A stretch of 64,000 nucleotides of DNA, taken from contig NZ_SMRO01000001.1 in the NCBI RefSeq assembly GCF_004359985.1, positions 2,394,193 through 2,458,192 on the forward strand, written 5' to 3'. A program made the translations under genes and the position numbers. Position 1 is the first letter of the stretch, and each line of letters opens with the position of its first letter. Origin of the DNA: Paraburkholderia flava (GTDB lineage: Bacteria > Pseudomonadota > Gammaproteobacteria > Burkholderiales > Burkholderiaceae). The notes beneath the pieces were generated by a model that saw only the letters and a list, made by a program, of their open reading frames with translations, did no database searches and had not been told where the DNA came from. Positions 46,391 through 55,164 of this stretch are shown one piece after another.

Positions 46391-47596
46391 ATGAAGAAGG
46401 TCATAGCAACCTCCGCGCTTGGGTTGGTCGCCCTTGGCGCACATGCGCAGAGCAGCGTGACGCTCTACGGGATCGTCGATACGGGCATCGGCTACCAGAG
46501 CAGCCAGACGTCGACGCTCGGAGCGACGTCCGGCGGCCACTCGTCGGTGAAGATGATCAACGGCGTCTGGGCCGGCAGCCGGTTCGGTTTGAAGGGCGGC
46601 GAGGATCTGGGCGGCGGTACGAAGGCGATCTTCCAGTTGGAAGAAGGCTTCAACAGCGCGACCGGCGCACAGTCGACCACCGGCCTGATGTTCAATCGTC
46701 AGGCTTATGTCGGCGTGACGAACCCGACGTACGGTTCGTTCACCGCAGGCCGCCAGTACACGTCGTACTACTCGCTGCTGTCGCCGTATAGCCCGACCAC
46801 GTGGCTGACCGGCTACTACGGCGCGCATCCGGGCGATATCGATTCTCTCGATACGCTGTACCGCGCGAACAACTCGCTGGTCTATACGTCGCCGAGCATG
46901 CACGGTCTGACGGTCAGCGGTTCGTATTCCCTGGGCGGTGTCGCGGGGCGGACGAACGCGGGCTCGACGTGGAGCGCAGCTGTGCAGTACCTGAACGGTC
47001 CGCTCGGGATCGCGGCAGGCTTCCAGCGCATCAACAACTCGACGCTCGGCGGCGGCGCGTGGGGTGCGGATTCGACCGCATCGAACGCGGGCGGCGAACC
47101 GGCTGTGTCGGGCATCAACAACGGCTACCAGACGGCGCAGGCGCAACAGCGCTTCGCAGTGACGGGCGGCTACGCGTTCAATTCGCAGTGGGACGTGTCG
47201 TTCTCGTACTCGAACGTGCAGTACATTCCGGGCACGGGTTCGAAGTTCCACGACACGGCGATCTTCAACACCGCCGGCGCAGTGCTGCACTTCAAGCCGG
47301 TCACGGTGCTGGATCTGGCGGCGGGCTACAGCTACACGCGCGCGACGGAATCGAACGGCATCAGCAGCTCGGCCCGTTATCAGCAGTTCAACCTGTCGCA
47401 GTACTACAGCCTGTCGAAGCGGACGGGTCTGTACGCGCTCGAAGCGTATCAACGCGCAAGTGGCCAGACGCTCGGCACGAACGGCGCAGGCAACATCATC
47501 AATGCGACGGCCGACATCGGCGACGGCATGAACGGCACGCCGGCAACGTCGCGCAGCCAGTTCGCGGCGGGCGTGGGCATCATCCACCGCTTCTAG
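46391..47596 (+). CDS. Burkholderia-type general porin
   Basis: A 401-residue outer-membrane trimeric porin of the Gram-negative porin family. A 19-residue signal peptide ends ALGAHAQ. The mature start SSVTLYGIVDTGIGYQSSQ and SRFGLKGGEDLGGGTKAIFQ are diagnostic for betaproteobacterial porins. It ends in Phe (GVGIIHRF), the usual sorting signal. GGAG lies about 9 bp before the ATG. It sits 133 bp after the TRAP genes on the same strand and may serve entry of the same acids. A broken relative of this gene lies at 51.6 kb. Confidence 0.94.
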   Translation: MKKVIATSALGLVALGAHAQSSVTLYGIVDTGIGYQSSQTSTLGATSGGHSSVKMINGVWAGSRFGLKGGEDLGGGTKAIFQLEEGFNSATGAQSTTGLMFNRQAYVGVTNPTYGSFTAGRQYTSYYSLLSPYSPTTWLTGYYGAHPGDIDSLDTLYRANNSLVYTSPSMHGLTVSGSYSLGGVAGRTNAGSTWSAAVQYLNGPLGIAAGFQRINNSTLGGGAWGADSTASNAGGEPAVSGINNGYQTAQAQQRFAVTGGYAFNSQWDVSFSYSNVQYIPGTGSKFHDTAIFNTAGAVLHFKPVTVLDLAAGYSYTRATESNGISSSARYQQFNLSQYYSLSKRTGLYALEAYQRASGQTLGTNGAGNIINATADIGDGMNGTPATSRSQFAAGVGIIHRF

Positions 47597-47682
47597 TCGT
47601 GTAGTGGCGTGGCGGCGTCGGTTTGCGGCGCTGCTGCGTCATTGCTTTGATGTTGTTCTCGCGCACGCGAGGGGTATGAAGG

Positions 47683-47712
47683 AACGGCCGGCATTTATGC
47701 CGGCCGTTTTTT
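47683..47712 (+). terminator. Terminator of the porin gene
   Basis: AACGGCCGGCA (47683-47693) and TGCCGGCCGTT (47698-47708) form a perfect 11-bp stem with a 4-nt loop, followed by a T-run (TTTT, then ATT). It is a strong Rho-independent terminator about 90 bp after the porin stop. Confidence 0.88.
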
Positions 47713-47783
47713 ATTGGCGGACGCGATCGCTCGTCAGGACAGGTTTGTTCGGCTGGCCGCGCGGCTGCCGTTGTGCGAACGCT

Positions 47784-49178
47784 TCAGCTCGCACACGTCG
47801 TAACCGGCGATCGGGATTTTTCATGGCTCAGCCATATCGTCACGAGACTCAGCAACGTCATCACGAAGGCGAGGATCACGGCGACATGCAGTCCGTCGAT
47901 GAGATCGTGAGACTCAGGTTGGATAAGCGAACCAAACACGCCTACGCCCAGGACGCCGCCGATCTGCCGCGCCGTATTCAGCACGCCCGACGCGATGCCG
48001 ATGGACGACGGTTCGACGTGCGCCAGCACGGCGGTGTTGATCGACGGGACCGCGAGCGCGACGCCCGTGCCGACCGCGAGTAACGGCAACGCCACCGCGA
48101 GTGGGCTGCTGTTCGCGTGGATGAACACCAGCGAGAAATAGCCGAGCGCCGCGAGTACCTGACCGAAGACCATTGGCAACCGATGACCAAAACGGGCGGT
48201 GAGCCGGCCCGACACAATATTCGCGACGGTCACGACGGCGGTCATCGGCAGGAACGCGATGCCGGTTTCGAGCGGTGTGTCGTGACGCACGCTCTGGAAG
48301 AACAGGCTCATCGCGAACATCAAGCCGTAGTAGCCGAAATTCAGGGAAAGGCCGGTTATCGAGCTGACGTTCAGTGTCGCGTTACGGAACAGTGTGAGTG
48401 GCAACAGCGGTTGGGTATGTCGGGCCTCGACTGCGATAAATAACGTGCCCGCTGCCACTGTGACGGCGAGGCATGTGATCACCGTCATGCTCGTCCATCC
48501 GGCTTTGCCGCTTTCGATGACCGCATACGCCAGCGCGGCCAACGTGAGGACAGCGAGCGTCTGCCCGGCCAGATCGATCCGGCGTGTCGCGTGACGAACA
48601 GTGTCCGGTGCATGCCTGATTGTTAGCCAGATTCCGGCGACGCCGATCGGCACGTTGATCAGGAAAATCGACGGCCAGCCGAAACGATCAACCAGCACGC
48701 CGCCGACCAGCGGCCCCGCACCGAGCGCAAGCGCCGCGGTGCCGGCCCAGATGCTGACGGCTTTCGCCCGCGCACTCGAGTCCGGGAATGCTGCGCCGAG
48801 CAGTGCCAGCGACGACGGCACGCACAGTGCTGCGCCCATGCCCTGCAACACGCGTGACGCGATGAGTATTCCCGCGCCGTCCGAGAGACCGCAGCCGATC
48901 GACGCACACGTGAACACGACGAAGCCGCCGACGAACACACGCCGGGCACCGAAACGGTCCGCGAGTGCGCCGGCGGTCAGCAGCAGGCAGGCGAACGCCA
49001 GCGTGTACGCGTTGACGACCCACTCGAGCGCCGTTGCATCGATTGCAAGGCTGTCGCGTATGCGCGCGAGCGCGACGTTCACGACGGTCACGTCGAGACA
49101 GATGATGACGAAGCCGAGGCTCGTCGCAAGCAGGGCGAGGCGCGATGACCGGCCTGGCGAAGTGAGAGTTTTGCGCAT
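47784..49178 (-). CDS. MFS transporter, DHA2 (EmrB/QacA-like) family
   Basis: A 464-residue exporter of the 14-segment class. Start ATG 49178 gives MRKTLTSPGRSSRLALLATS. The TM1 motif DVTVVNVALARI and the loop 2-3 motif GALADRFGARRVFVGG are present, with VLQGMGAALCVPSSLALL in TM4 and GPLVGGVLVDRFGWPSIFLINVP in TM5 and the following loop. It probably expels a drug or toxic metabolite. It is divergent from a LysR regulator across 143 bp and is likely controlled by it. Confidence 0.92.
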   Translation of the reverse strand: MRKTLTSPGRSSRLALLATSLGFVIICLDVTVVNVALARIRDSLAIDATALEWVVNAYTLAFACLLLTAGALADRFGARRVFVGGFVVFTCASIGCGLSDGAGILIASRVLQGMGAALCVPSSLALLGAAFPDSSARAKAVSIWAGTAALALGAGPLVGGVLVDRFGWPSIFLINVPIGVAGIWLTIRHAPDTVRHATRRIDLAGQTLAVLTLAALAYAVIESGKAGWTSMTVITCLAVTVAAGTLFIAVEARHTQPLLPLTLFRNATLNVSSITGLSLNFGYYGLMFAMSLFFQSVRHDTPLETGIAFLPMTAVVTVANIVSGRLTARFGHRLPMVFGQVLAALGYFSLVFIHANSSPLAVALPLLAVGTGVALAVPSINTAVLAHVEPSSIGIASGVLNTARQIGGVLGVGVFGSLIQPESHDLIDGLHVAVILAFVMTLLSLVTIWLSHEKSRSPVTTCAS

Positions 49179-49321
49179 GATGTCCGTGCGTTGATTGGCG
49201 CGACTCGGGCCCGATTCGGGTCCGACTGGCCGTTGAGCCGTCGCATGCAGCGAACTGTATTCCCGAAGCAGCGCTTGATAAACGCACGGCAAATTGCAAC
49301 AGAATCCAATATTATTGAGGA

Positions 49322-50248
49322 ATGGACCTTCTCAAATCGATGACCGTGTTTGTGCGTGTGGTCGAAACCGGTAGCCTGACGGCGGCAGCTGTGGCGTGCG
49401 ATCTGTCGCCGACGATGGTCGGCAATCACCTGCAGGCGCTGGAAACGCGGCTCGGGACGCGGCTCATTCATCGCACGACGCGCAAGCAGCAAGTGAGCGC
49501 ATTCGGTCAGACGTACTACGAACGGTGCATCGAGATTCTCGGGTTGATCGACGATTCCGAACGGCTCGCGCTCGATCATCTCGCAACGCCGCGCGGACGA
49601 CTGCGCGTGACCGCGCCTGTCGTGTTCAGCAACGAATGCCTGATTCCAGCGATCGCCGATTACTACGTGCGTTATCCAGAAGTGAAACTCGACATTGTCG
49701 CGACCGACACGCTGTCGGATCTGATCGACGATGGTTTCGAGGCAGCGATCCGGATCGGCACGCTGGGCAATCCGGATCTGGTCGCGCGGCCGCTCACGCC
49801 GTATCGGCTTGTGCTGTGCGCGTCGCGTGCGTATCTGAAAGCGTACGGCACACCGTCCACCCCTCAGACACTGCTGACGCATCAGTGCCTGACTTACGCG
49901 TATCCGCCGCGCTCCGAATGGCACGCGGCTCAGCCCGAGTGGGTTCTGCATGGTCCGGACGGACCGGTGAGCGTACCCGTCGATGGCCGGCTGAAAATCG
50001 ACAACGCCGAAGCGCTACGGCGCGCAGTATTGCGCGGCCTCGGCATCGCGATGCTGCCTGCCATCCTGGTGAGCGACGACCTGAGGGCGAAGCGGTTGAT
50101 CGAAGTGCTGCCGGACTACACTGCGCCCGAGCGGCAACTGAATCTGCTCTATCTGCGCGAGCGACAGACAGCGCCGAAACTGCGTAGCTTCATCGATTTC
50201 GTCGTGGAACGCTTCGGCGCGGAAGTGCCGGCGGATCAGGGTGATTGA
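49322..50248 (+). CDS. LysR-family regulator divergent from the MFS exporter
   Basis: A 308-residue protein with the usual start MDLLKSMTVFVRVVETGSLT. The helix-turn-helix is AAAVACDLSPTMVGNHLQALETRLGTRLI (about residues 21-49), followed by the LysR ligand domain (LRVTAPVVFSNECLIPAIAD and on). The sequence matches the CrgA-like group that often controls a divergent exporter or oxidoreductase. GAGGA directly abuts the ATG, which is unusual; ATG at codon 7 is a possible alternative start. Confidence 0.92.
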   Translation: MDLLKSMTVFVRVVETGSLTAAAVACDLSPTMVGNHLQALETRLGTRLIHRTTRKQQVSAFGQTYYERCIEILGLIDDSERLALDHLATPRGRLRVTAPVVFSNECLIPAIADYYVRYPEVKLDIVATDTLSDLIDDGFEAAIRIGTLGNPDLVARPLTPYRLVLCASRAYLKAYGTPSTPQTLLTHQCLTYAYPPRSEWHAAQPEWVLHGPDGPVSVPVDGRLKIDNAEALRRAVLRGLGIAMLPAILVSDDLRAKRLIEVLPDYTAPERQLNLLYLRERQTAPKLRSFIDFVVERFGAEVPADQGD

Positions 50249-50318
50249 ATGGAAACCGACCACGGACCTCAGCATCTTCCTGAAGCAGCCGTTCGCGCGC
50301 TCACGACGGCAAGTATTC

Positions 50319-50693
50319 TCAAGACCTGGGCCGAGAAAACACATTGACGAGATTGCCATCAGGATCGCGCAGCAGGAGAGAGCGATTGCCCCACGGCATC
50401 ACCGTCGCCGGCATCACGATAGTCGTCCCGAACGCATTCATCCGCTCGAACACCGCGTCGACGTCGTCCACTTCGAACTCCAGAATCGCCGATTGATTGG
50501 CAGCGGCACTGGCAGCGCCGACATTAAAAAGCGCGATCAGACGCTCGGATGAAATCGCCAGCGTCGCGCCTTCGAATCGCACTTCGGCAAATCCATCGGC
50601 CGGACGCACCGCGTCGATACCGGAAAGCCTTTGATAAAACCCGACCAGCCGATCGACATCCCCAGTCACCACACGAACCGATGCAAACTTCAT
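50319..50693 (-). CDS. VOC-family protein
   Basis: A 124-residue protein with the glyoxalase/bleomycin-resistance fold: MKFASVRVVTGDVDRLVGFYQ at the start, then ILEFEVDDVDAVFERMNAFG, and RSLLLRDPDGNLVNVFSRP at the end. It is encoded 33 bp downstream of a WYL regulator on the same strand. The Glu and His metal ligands of active glyoxalase I are not all obvious, so a dioxygenase or binding role is open. Confidence 0.88.
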   Translation of the reverse strand: MKFASVRVVTGDVDRLVGFYQRLSGIDAVRPADGFAEVRFEGATLAISSERLIALFNVGAASAAANQSAILEFEVDDVDAVFERMNAFGTTIVMPATVMPWGNRSLLLRDPDGNLVNVFSRPRS

Positions 50694-50726
50694 TTTGAGC
50701 TCCTTGCCAGAAAAAGGAAGCTCAGT

Positions 50727-51449
50727 CTAACGATGCGTACTGTCAGATTCTGGCAGTATGGTGCGACTGGCGATCTGATTGAGCTTGCGCCACTCGCGCA
50801 GCAGTGTCGAACGCCTTTTGGGGTAGCGCTCTTCCCGTTGCTCGACCTTCACGATCCGGTCCGAACGGAAATTCCGGAAATCGCCCCGAAGCTCACACCA
50901 GCACATCAGGACCCGCGCCTGGTCGAAATACACCAGCGCAAACGGCCAGACGACGCGCTGCGATTGAATGCCGCTCGCGTCCACGTAGGTGATGTCGAGC
51001 TTATGTTCTTCGCGGACTGCGGCGCGCAGAAGATCCGGTGAGACTTTGTGGGCCAGTCGTTTTAACGGCGCGCCGGCCAGCAGCGAAGACTCGTCCAGTT
51101 CGCGACGCAGTTCAGTGGGCAGTACGGCGGCGATCTTCGCAAGCGTACTCAACGCGGCGGACGAGAGCGTGCTGCCGCCGCGATCGGCTACCCAACGCAT
51201 GCCAAGCACCAGCGCATCGAGTTCTTCCGAGCGAAACATCATCGGCGGCAGCATGAAACCCGGTTTCATCACATAGCCGACGCCCGGTTCTCCCTCGATC
51301 ATTGCGCCTTGCGCCTGCAAGCTGGCGATGTCCCGGTATAGCGTGCGAATACTCACGCCGAGTTCTTCGGACAGAGCCTGGCCGCTCACGGGGCGTCGAT
51401 GGCGATGCAACACTTGCAGCAGATGAAGGAGACGCTCGGAACGGGACAT
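50727..51449 (-). CDS. YafY-type regulator with WYL domain
   Basis: A 240-residue protein with an N-terminal DeoR-like helix-turn-helix (SERLLHLLQVLHRHRRPVSG, then LSEELGVSIRTLYRDIASLQ, about residues 4-45) and a WYL-type domain (ITYVDASGIQSQRVVWPFAL, then FRNFRSDRIVKVE). WYL domains bind nucleic acid or small ligands. It probably controls itself and the VOC gene that follows. Confidence 0.9.
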   Translation of the reverse strand: MSRSERLLHLLQVLHRHRRPVSGQALSEELGVSIRTLYRDIASLQAQGAMIEGEPGVGYVMKPGFMLPPMMFRSEELDALVLGMRWVADRGGSTLSSAALSTLAKIAAVLPTELRRELDESSLLAGAPLKRLAHKVSPDLLRAAVREEHKLDITYVDASGIQSQRVVWPFALVYFDQARVLMCWCELRGDFRNFRSDRIVKVEQREERYPKRRSTLLREWRKLNQIASRTILPESDSTHR

Positions 51450-51597
51450 AGGTGAACCCTGACATCGACATTGAAGTCAATCGACGACGCTATCGGTAAC
51501 GTCGAGTTGAGCGCGATGGATCGCGTGGAGACAGACATTGCATTGTTGATGATTTGGCTGCCTCTGTCGAACGTCTGGGTCCGGCTGAATCCGGAAT

Positions 51598-51744
51598 TCG
51601 CAGTTCAACCTGTCGCAGTACGACAGTCTGTCGAAGCGGACGGACCTGTATGCGCTCGAAGCGTATCAGCGCAAGCGGCCAGACGCCCGGCACGAACGGT
51701 GCGGGCTACATCATCAACGCGACGGCCGACATCGGCGATGACCA
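51598..51744 (+). pseudogene. Remnant of a porin gene (C-terminal fragment)
   Basis: About 145 bp correspond closely to the region of the intact porin at 47382-47524. The fragment reads FNLSQYDSLSKRTDLYALEAYQR. Then a 2-bp deletion (CAACGCGCAAG in the porin, CAGCGCAAG here) shifts the frame, and the porin pattern (TNGAGNIINATADIGD) continues in another frame. Both flanks have lost similarity. A former porin gene at this site, or a partial duplication, has decayed. The similarity was read by eye from both sequences. Confidence 0.82.
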
Positions 51745-51802
51745 TCGACGCTGCTGCGTCAACTTCCTTTACGTTATCTCCGCGTAAGCGGACGCATGCC
51801 GG

Positions 51803-51828
51803 ACCGGTCTGCCTCCACGCCGACCGGT
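51803..51828 (+). terminator. Possible leftover terminator after the porin remnant
   Basis: ACCGGTC (51803-51809) and GACCGGT (51822-51828) make a 7-bp stem followed by TTTTC. Its distance from the porin remnant is similar to that in the intact porin locus, so it may be the old terminator. The stem is short. Confidence 0.4.
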
Positions 51829-52146
51829 TTTCAAAGTCTATCGTTGTGCTTCCGCGTGATGCATCACCCCCGCATCCTCGCTTTGTCGCTTCCTGGTTTG
51901 ACGGTCCTTATCCGTGCATCCCAATATTCGGGTCGGTCGGGGTATACATGGACTAGAAGGTGTAACCGCGCTGCACTAACATTTTTGTGCTGCACAGCGC
52001 GTATCGAGCGCTTTCAGTCCGGGGTTGTACATCTCCATGCCCGAGTTCCGCGCTACCCAGTGCGCTACCGGTGCCGTCCAGTATCCGCATGCGATCAGGT
52101 CAACGTCGGCCACATCGACCCACGAAGAAAAGAACTGGAGGAAGAG

Positions 52147-53256
52147 ATGGCACAGAAACCTGATGACGACCAGGAACACAGTACTAACGGCTTCAACGCG
52201 ATGCGTCGGGGGCTGATGCAGGGCACGGGATTAGGCGCGGCGCTTTCGCTGCTGGGGATGGCAGGCGGTGCGGGCGGGCTGATCGGCACCGCGCAGGCAG
52301 CGGAGGCGGCGTTCCCCCCGCACAAGAAGTGGAAGATCGTGTTCGTCAATCACGTCACCACCAACCCATTCTTCGTGCCCACGCAATACGGCATTCAGGA
52401 TGCCTGCTCGTTGCTCGGCATGGACTATCAATGGACCGGCTCGGCGACTTCCGACGCGGGCGAAATGGTCCGCGCCGTGAACTCCGCGATCGCTGCGAAG
52501 GCCGACGCCATCGCGGTGCCGATCGTCGATCCGACTGCCTTCGACAAGCCGATCCAGGCTGCGCTCGACGCGGGCATTCCGGTGTTCTCCTATAACGCCG
52601 ACGCGCCGCGCGGCAAGAAGAATCCGCGCCTCGCCTATATCGGCCAGGACCTGTATCTCTCCGGCTATCAGATGGGCGAGCGCATCGTGAGCCTCATCGA
52701 CAGCGGCATGGTCGCGCTTTTCATTGCGACGCCGGGACAGCTCAACATCCAGCCGCGGCTGGACGGTGCGAGCGACGCGATCAAGAAGTCCGGCAAGAAG
52801 ATCGACATCCAGACTGTGGCCACCGGCGCGACGGTTAACGAGGAGCTTTCGAAAATCAAGTCGTTCTATCTGGGCCATCAGGGTCTGAAGGGCATGTTCG
52901 CCGTCGATGCGGGCAGCACGCAGGGTGTCGCGCAACTGATGAAGGAATCGAACCTTCCCGCGAAAGGCATACATGGTGGCGGCTTCGACCTCCTGCCGAC
53001 CACGATCCAGCTGATCCACGAAGGCTTCCTCGACTTCACCATCGATCAGCAGCCGTATGTGCAAGGTTTCTATACGGCGATGGAGGCGTTCGTGTTCCTG
53101 TCCTCGGGCGGACTGGTCGGGCCGGCCGACATCAACACCGGCCTGAAATTCGTCACAAAAGATACCGTCGAGCCTTACCTCAATACTTCGACGCGCTATG
53201 AAGGCAAGACGACCAAGCCGCAAATCGTTCCGATGAGCGGCGCAATCAAGTCGTGA
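52147..53256 (+). CDS. Sugar ABC importer binding protein (FrcB/RbsB type)
   Basis: A 369-residue periplasmic binding protein. ATG 52147 has GGAGGAAGAG upstream. The long N-terminus with MRRGLMQGTGLGAALSLLGM suggests a Tat-type or long Sec signal, cleaved near GTAQAAEA. The mature part has the type I fold: WKIVFVNHVTTNPFFVPTQY, then ADAIAVPIVDPTAFDKPIQA, LDAGIPVFSYNADAPRG, and GMFAVDAGSTQGVAQLM. It is expected to bind a simple sugar or polyol. Confidence 0.92.
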   Translation: MAQKPDDDQEHSTNGFNAMRRGLMQGTGLGAALSLLGMAGGAGGLIGTAQAAEAAFPPHKKWKIVFVNHVTTNPFFVPTQYGIQDACSLLGMDYQWTGSATSDAGEMVRAVNSAIAAKADAIAVPIVDPTAFDKPIQAALDAGIPVFSYNADAPRGKKNPRLAYIGQDLYLSGYQMGERIVSLIDSGMVALFIATPGQLNIQPRLDGASDAIKKSGKKIDIQTVATGATVNEELSKIKSFYLGHQGLKGMFAVDAGSTQGVAQLMKESNLPAKGIHGGGFDLLPTTIQLIHEGFLDFTIDQQPYVQGFYTAMEAFVFLSSGGLVGPADINTGLKFVTKDTVEPYLNTSTRYEGKTTKPQIVPMSGAIKS

Positions 53257-54266
53257 CGAACACCGTGAACGAAACCAGCAAGACCGAAGCCGCCCGCGCG
53301 CCCGCGCGCGCGGGGGTTTCATTTGCGTCACACTGGGCGCCCGAGCTTCGTATCCTGCTCGTCGCCGTGCTGCTGGCCGCCTACTTCGAATTCGCGAACA
53401 ACGATTTCCTGCTCACCGACGCGAGCCTCGTCAACCTTTCGCAGTTCATCGCGCCGGTGGCGATCATCGCGTTCGGCGAAATCATGTTGATGATCGGTGG
53501 CGACATTGATCTATCGGCGGGCATGGTGTTCGCATTCGCGCCATTCATGATGGTGTTTGCAAACGATGCGGGCGCGCCCATGTGGCTTGCGCTGATCGCA
53601 GGGCTCGTGGCCGCGGCGATTGTCGGCTTCGTGAACGGCGCCGTGACGGTGTGGCTGCGGCTACCTTCGTTCGTCACCACGCTCGGCACGCTCTTTCTCA
53701 TCAACGGTATTACGCTCACCCTCTCGCGCGGTACGCCCGCGTCGACGCCGGGATCGTCTACGTTCTCGGGGTTCATGGGTGCATGGGGCTACAGCGAGAT
53801 CATCTGGACCGTGGCGATCGCCTTCGCGATGCACGTGCTTTTGCGGCATACCCGCTGGGGCCTGCATACGCAGGCCGCGGGCGCGAATCCACTCGGCGCG
53901 GGCGAGGCCGGCATTCACGTGAACCGGCTGCGCCTCGGCAACTTTGTCATCGCCGCGGTGCTCGCGGGCTTCACCGGCATCCTCGAAGCCTTTCGCATTA
54001 CCTCGATCGACCCGCAGGCGGGCGGCAATCAGATCATGTTTCTTGCCGTGGCCGCCGCCGTGATCGGCGGCACACCGCTCACGGGCGGCTCGGGCACGAT
54101 CGTCGGCGGTCTCATCGGCGCGGCGGTGCTCGGTATTCTCAACGACGGCTTCACGCTCATCGGCATCAACGCGTTCACGTTCAACATTATTCTCGGCACC
54201 GCGATACTGGCGGCGATGATCTTCAATATCCACGTCGGGCGCATTCGCCGCAAGGCAGGGCGGTAA
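53253..54266 (+). CDS. Sugar ABC importer permease (FrcC/RbsC type)
   Basis: A 337-residue permease of the branched-chain-acid/ribose superfamily with about 10 segments. GTG 53253 overlaps the previous stop by 4 bp. Marks include MIGGDIDLSAGMVFAFAPFM, GFVNGAVTVWLRLPSFVTTLGT, AGANPLGAGEAGIHVNRLRL and GTPLTGGSGTIVGGLIGAAV. It probably acts as a homodimer, as only one permease gene is present. The stop overlaps the ATPase start by 1 bp. Confidence 0.93.
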   Translation: MTNTVNETSKTEAARAPARAGVSFASHWAPELRILLVAVLLAAYFEFANNDFLLTDASLVNLSQFIAPVAIIAFGEIMLMIGGDIDLSAGMVFAFAPFMMVFANDAGAPMWLALIAGLVAAAIVGFVNGAVTVWLRLPSFVTTLGTLFLINGITLTLSRGTPASTPGSSTFSGFMGAWGYSEIIWTVAIAFAMHVLLRHTRWGLHTQAAGANPLGAGEAGIHVNRLRLGNFVIAAVLAGFTGILEAFRITSIDPQAGGNQIMFLAVAAAVIGGTPLTGGSGTIVGGLIGAAVLGILNDGFTLIGINAFTFNIILGTAILAAMIFNIHVGRIRRKAGR

Positions 54267-55081
54267 TGGACGAATCGCAAACCCCGTCGCAAGGCGTGTC
54301 TGCCGCGCTCGAGGCGCCGCTTGCGCTGCGCGGCGAGAACCTCGTTAAACGTTTCGGCGCGGTGACCGCGCTCGACGGCGTTTCGCTCACGCTCGGCAAG
54401 GGCGAAATTCTGGGCGTACTCGGCGACAACGGTGCGGGCAAGTCCACGCTCGTCAAGATCCTCACGGGCTTTCATCAGCAAACGGCCGGCACGCTTTACA
54501 TCGACGGGCAGGAGACACCATTGCGCTCGGTCGATCATGCGCGTTCGCTCGGTATCGAATGCGTGTATCAGGATCTCGCGCTCGCGAATTCGCTGAGCAT
54601 TTACCACAACATGTTCTTGAACCGCGAGATCGTGCGGCGCGGACCGTTCAAGCTGCTGCTCGACCACAAGCAGATGCGCGAGCGCGCGGCGCAATGTCTC
54701 GACGATATCGGCGTGCATGTGCCTTCGGTGGATCTGCCCGTGGAGCGACTGTCGGGTGGCCAGCGCCAGGCCATCGCCGTGGCACGTGCCGTGCACTCCA
54801 ACGCGAAGATTCTCTTGCTCGACGAACCGCTCGCCGCGATGGGCGCACGCGAGGCAGGGCTCATCATCGATCTCCTGATGCGCTTGAAGGAGAAGGGCGG
54901 CCTGTCCATCATCATGATCATGCACAACTACGCGCAGACGCTCGATATCGCTGATCGCATCATGTTGATGCAGCGAGGTCGCGTGACCTATGAGCAAGAA
55001 AGTGCGCTGACTTCCGTTTCCGAACTGATGGATATCGTGAGACGGGAGTACCGGGCAATGCGTGCGCCCGACGTGCATTGA
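54266..55081 (+). CDS. Sugar ABC importer ATPase, single domain (FrcA type)
   Basis: A 271-residue ATPase; the RbsA/XylG type has two fused domains and is about 500 residues. Walker A is GDNGAGKST, the signature is LSGGQRQAIAVARAV, Walker B is ILLLDEPLAAMG, and the switch His is in MIMHNY. It probably works as a homodimer, as in Frc-type fructose importers. The start ATG overlaps the permease stop (TAATG). Confidence 0.93.
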   Translation: MDESQTPSQGVSAALEAPLALRGENLVKRFGAVTALDGVSLTLGKGEILGVLGDNGAGKSTLVKILTGFHQQTAGTLYIDGQETPLRSVDHARSLGIECVYQDLALANSLSIYHNMFLNREIVRRGPFKLLLDHKQMRERAAQCLDDIGVHVPSVDLPVERLSGGQRQAIAVARAVHSNAKILLLDEPLAAMGAREAGLIIDLLMRLKEKGGLSIIMIMHNYAQTLDIADRIMLMQRGRVTYEQESALTSVSELMDIVRREYRAMRAPDVH

Positions 55082-55164
55082 GTCCATTTCAGGAAGTATG
55101 TCCGACCGGGCAGCGCCGCCGCCGAGCGAGCCTTCAGCGTCAACTTGCTAAAGATTGCAGACGA

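Larger units (their letters stand above)
51450..52146. other. Gene-poor region with a porin remnant
   Basis: About 700 bp between the WYL gene and the sugar ABC operon. It holds the porin-like fragment at 51598-51744 and the hairpin at 51803-51828. The rest shows no gene. Confidence 0.5.
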
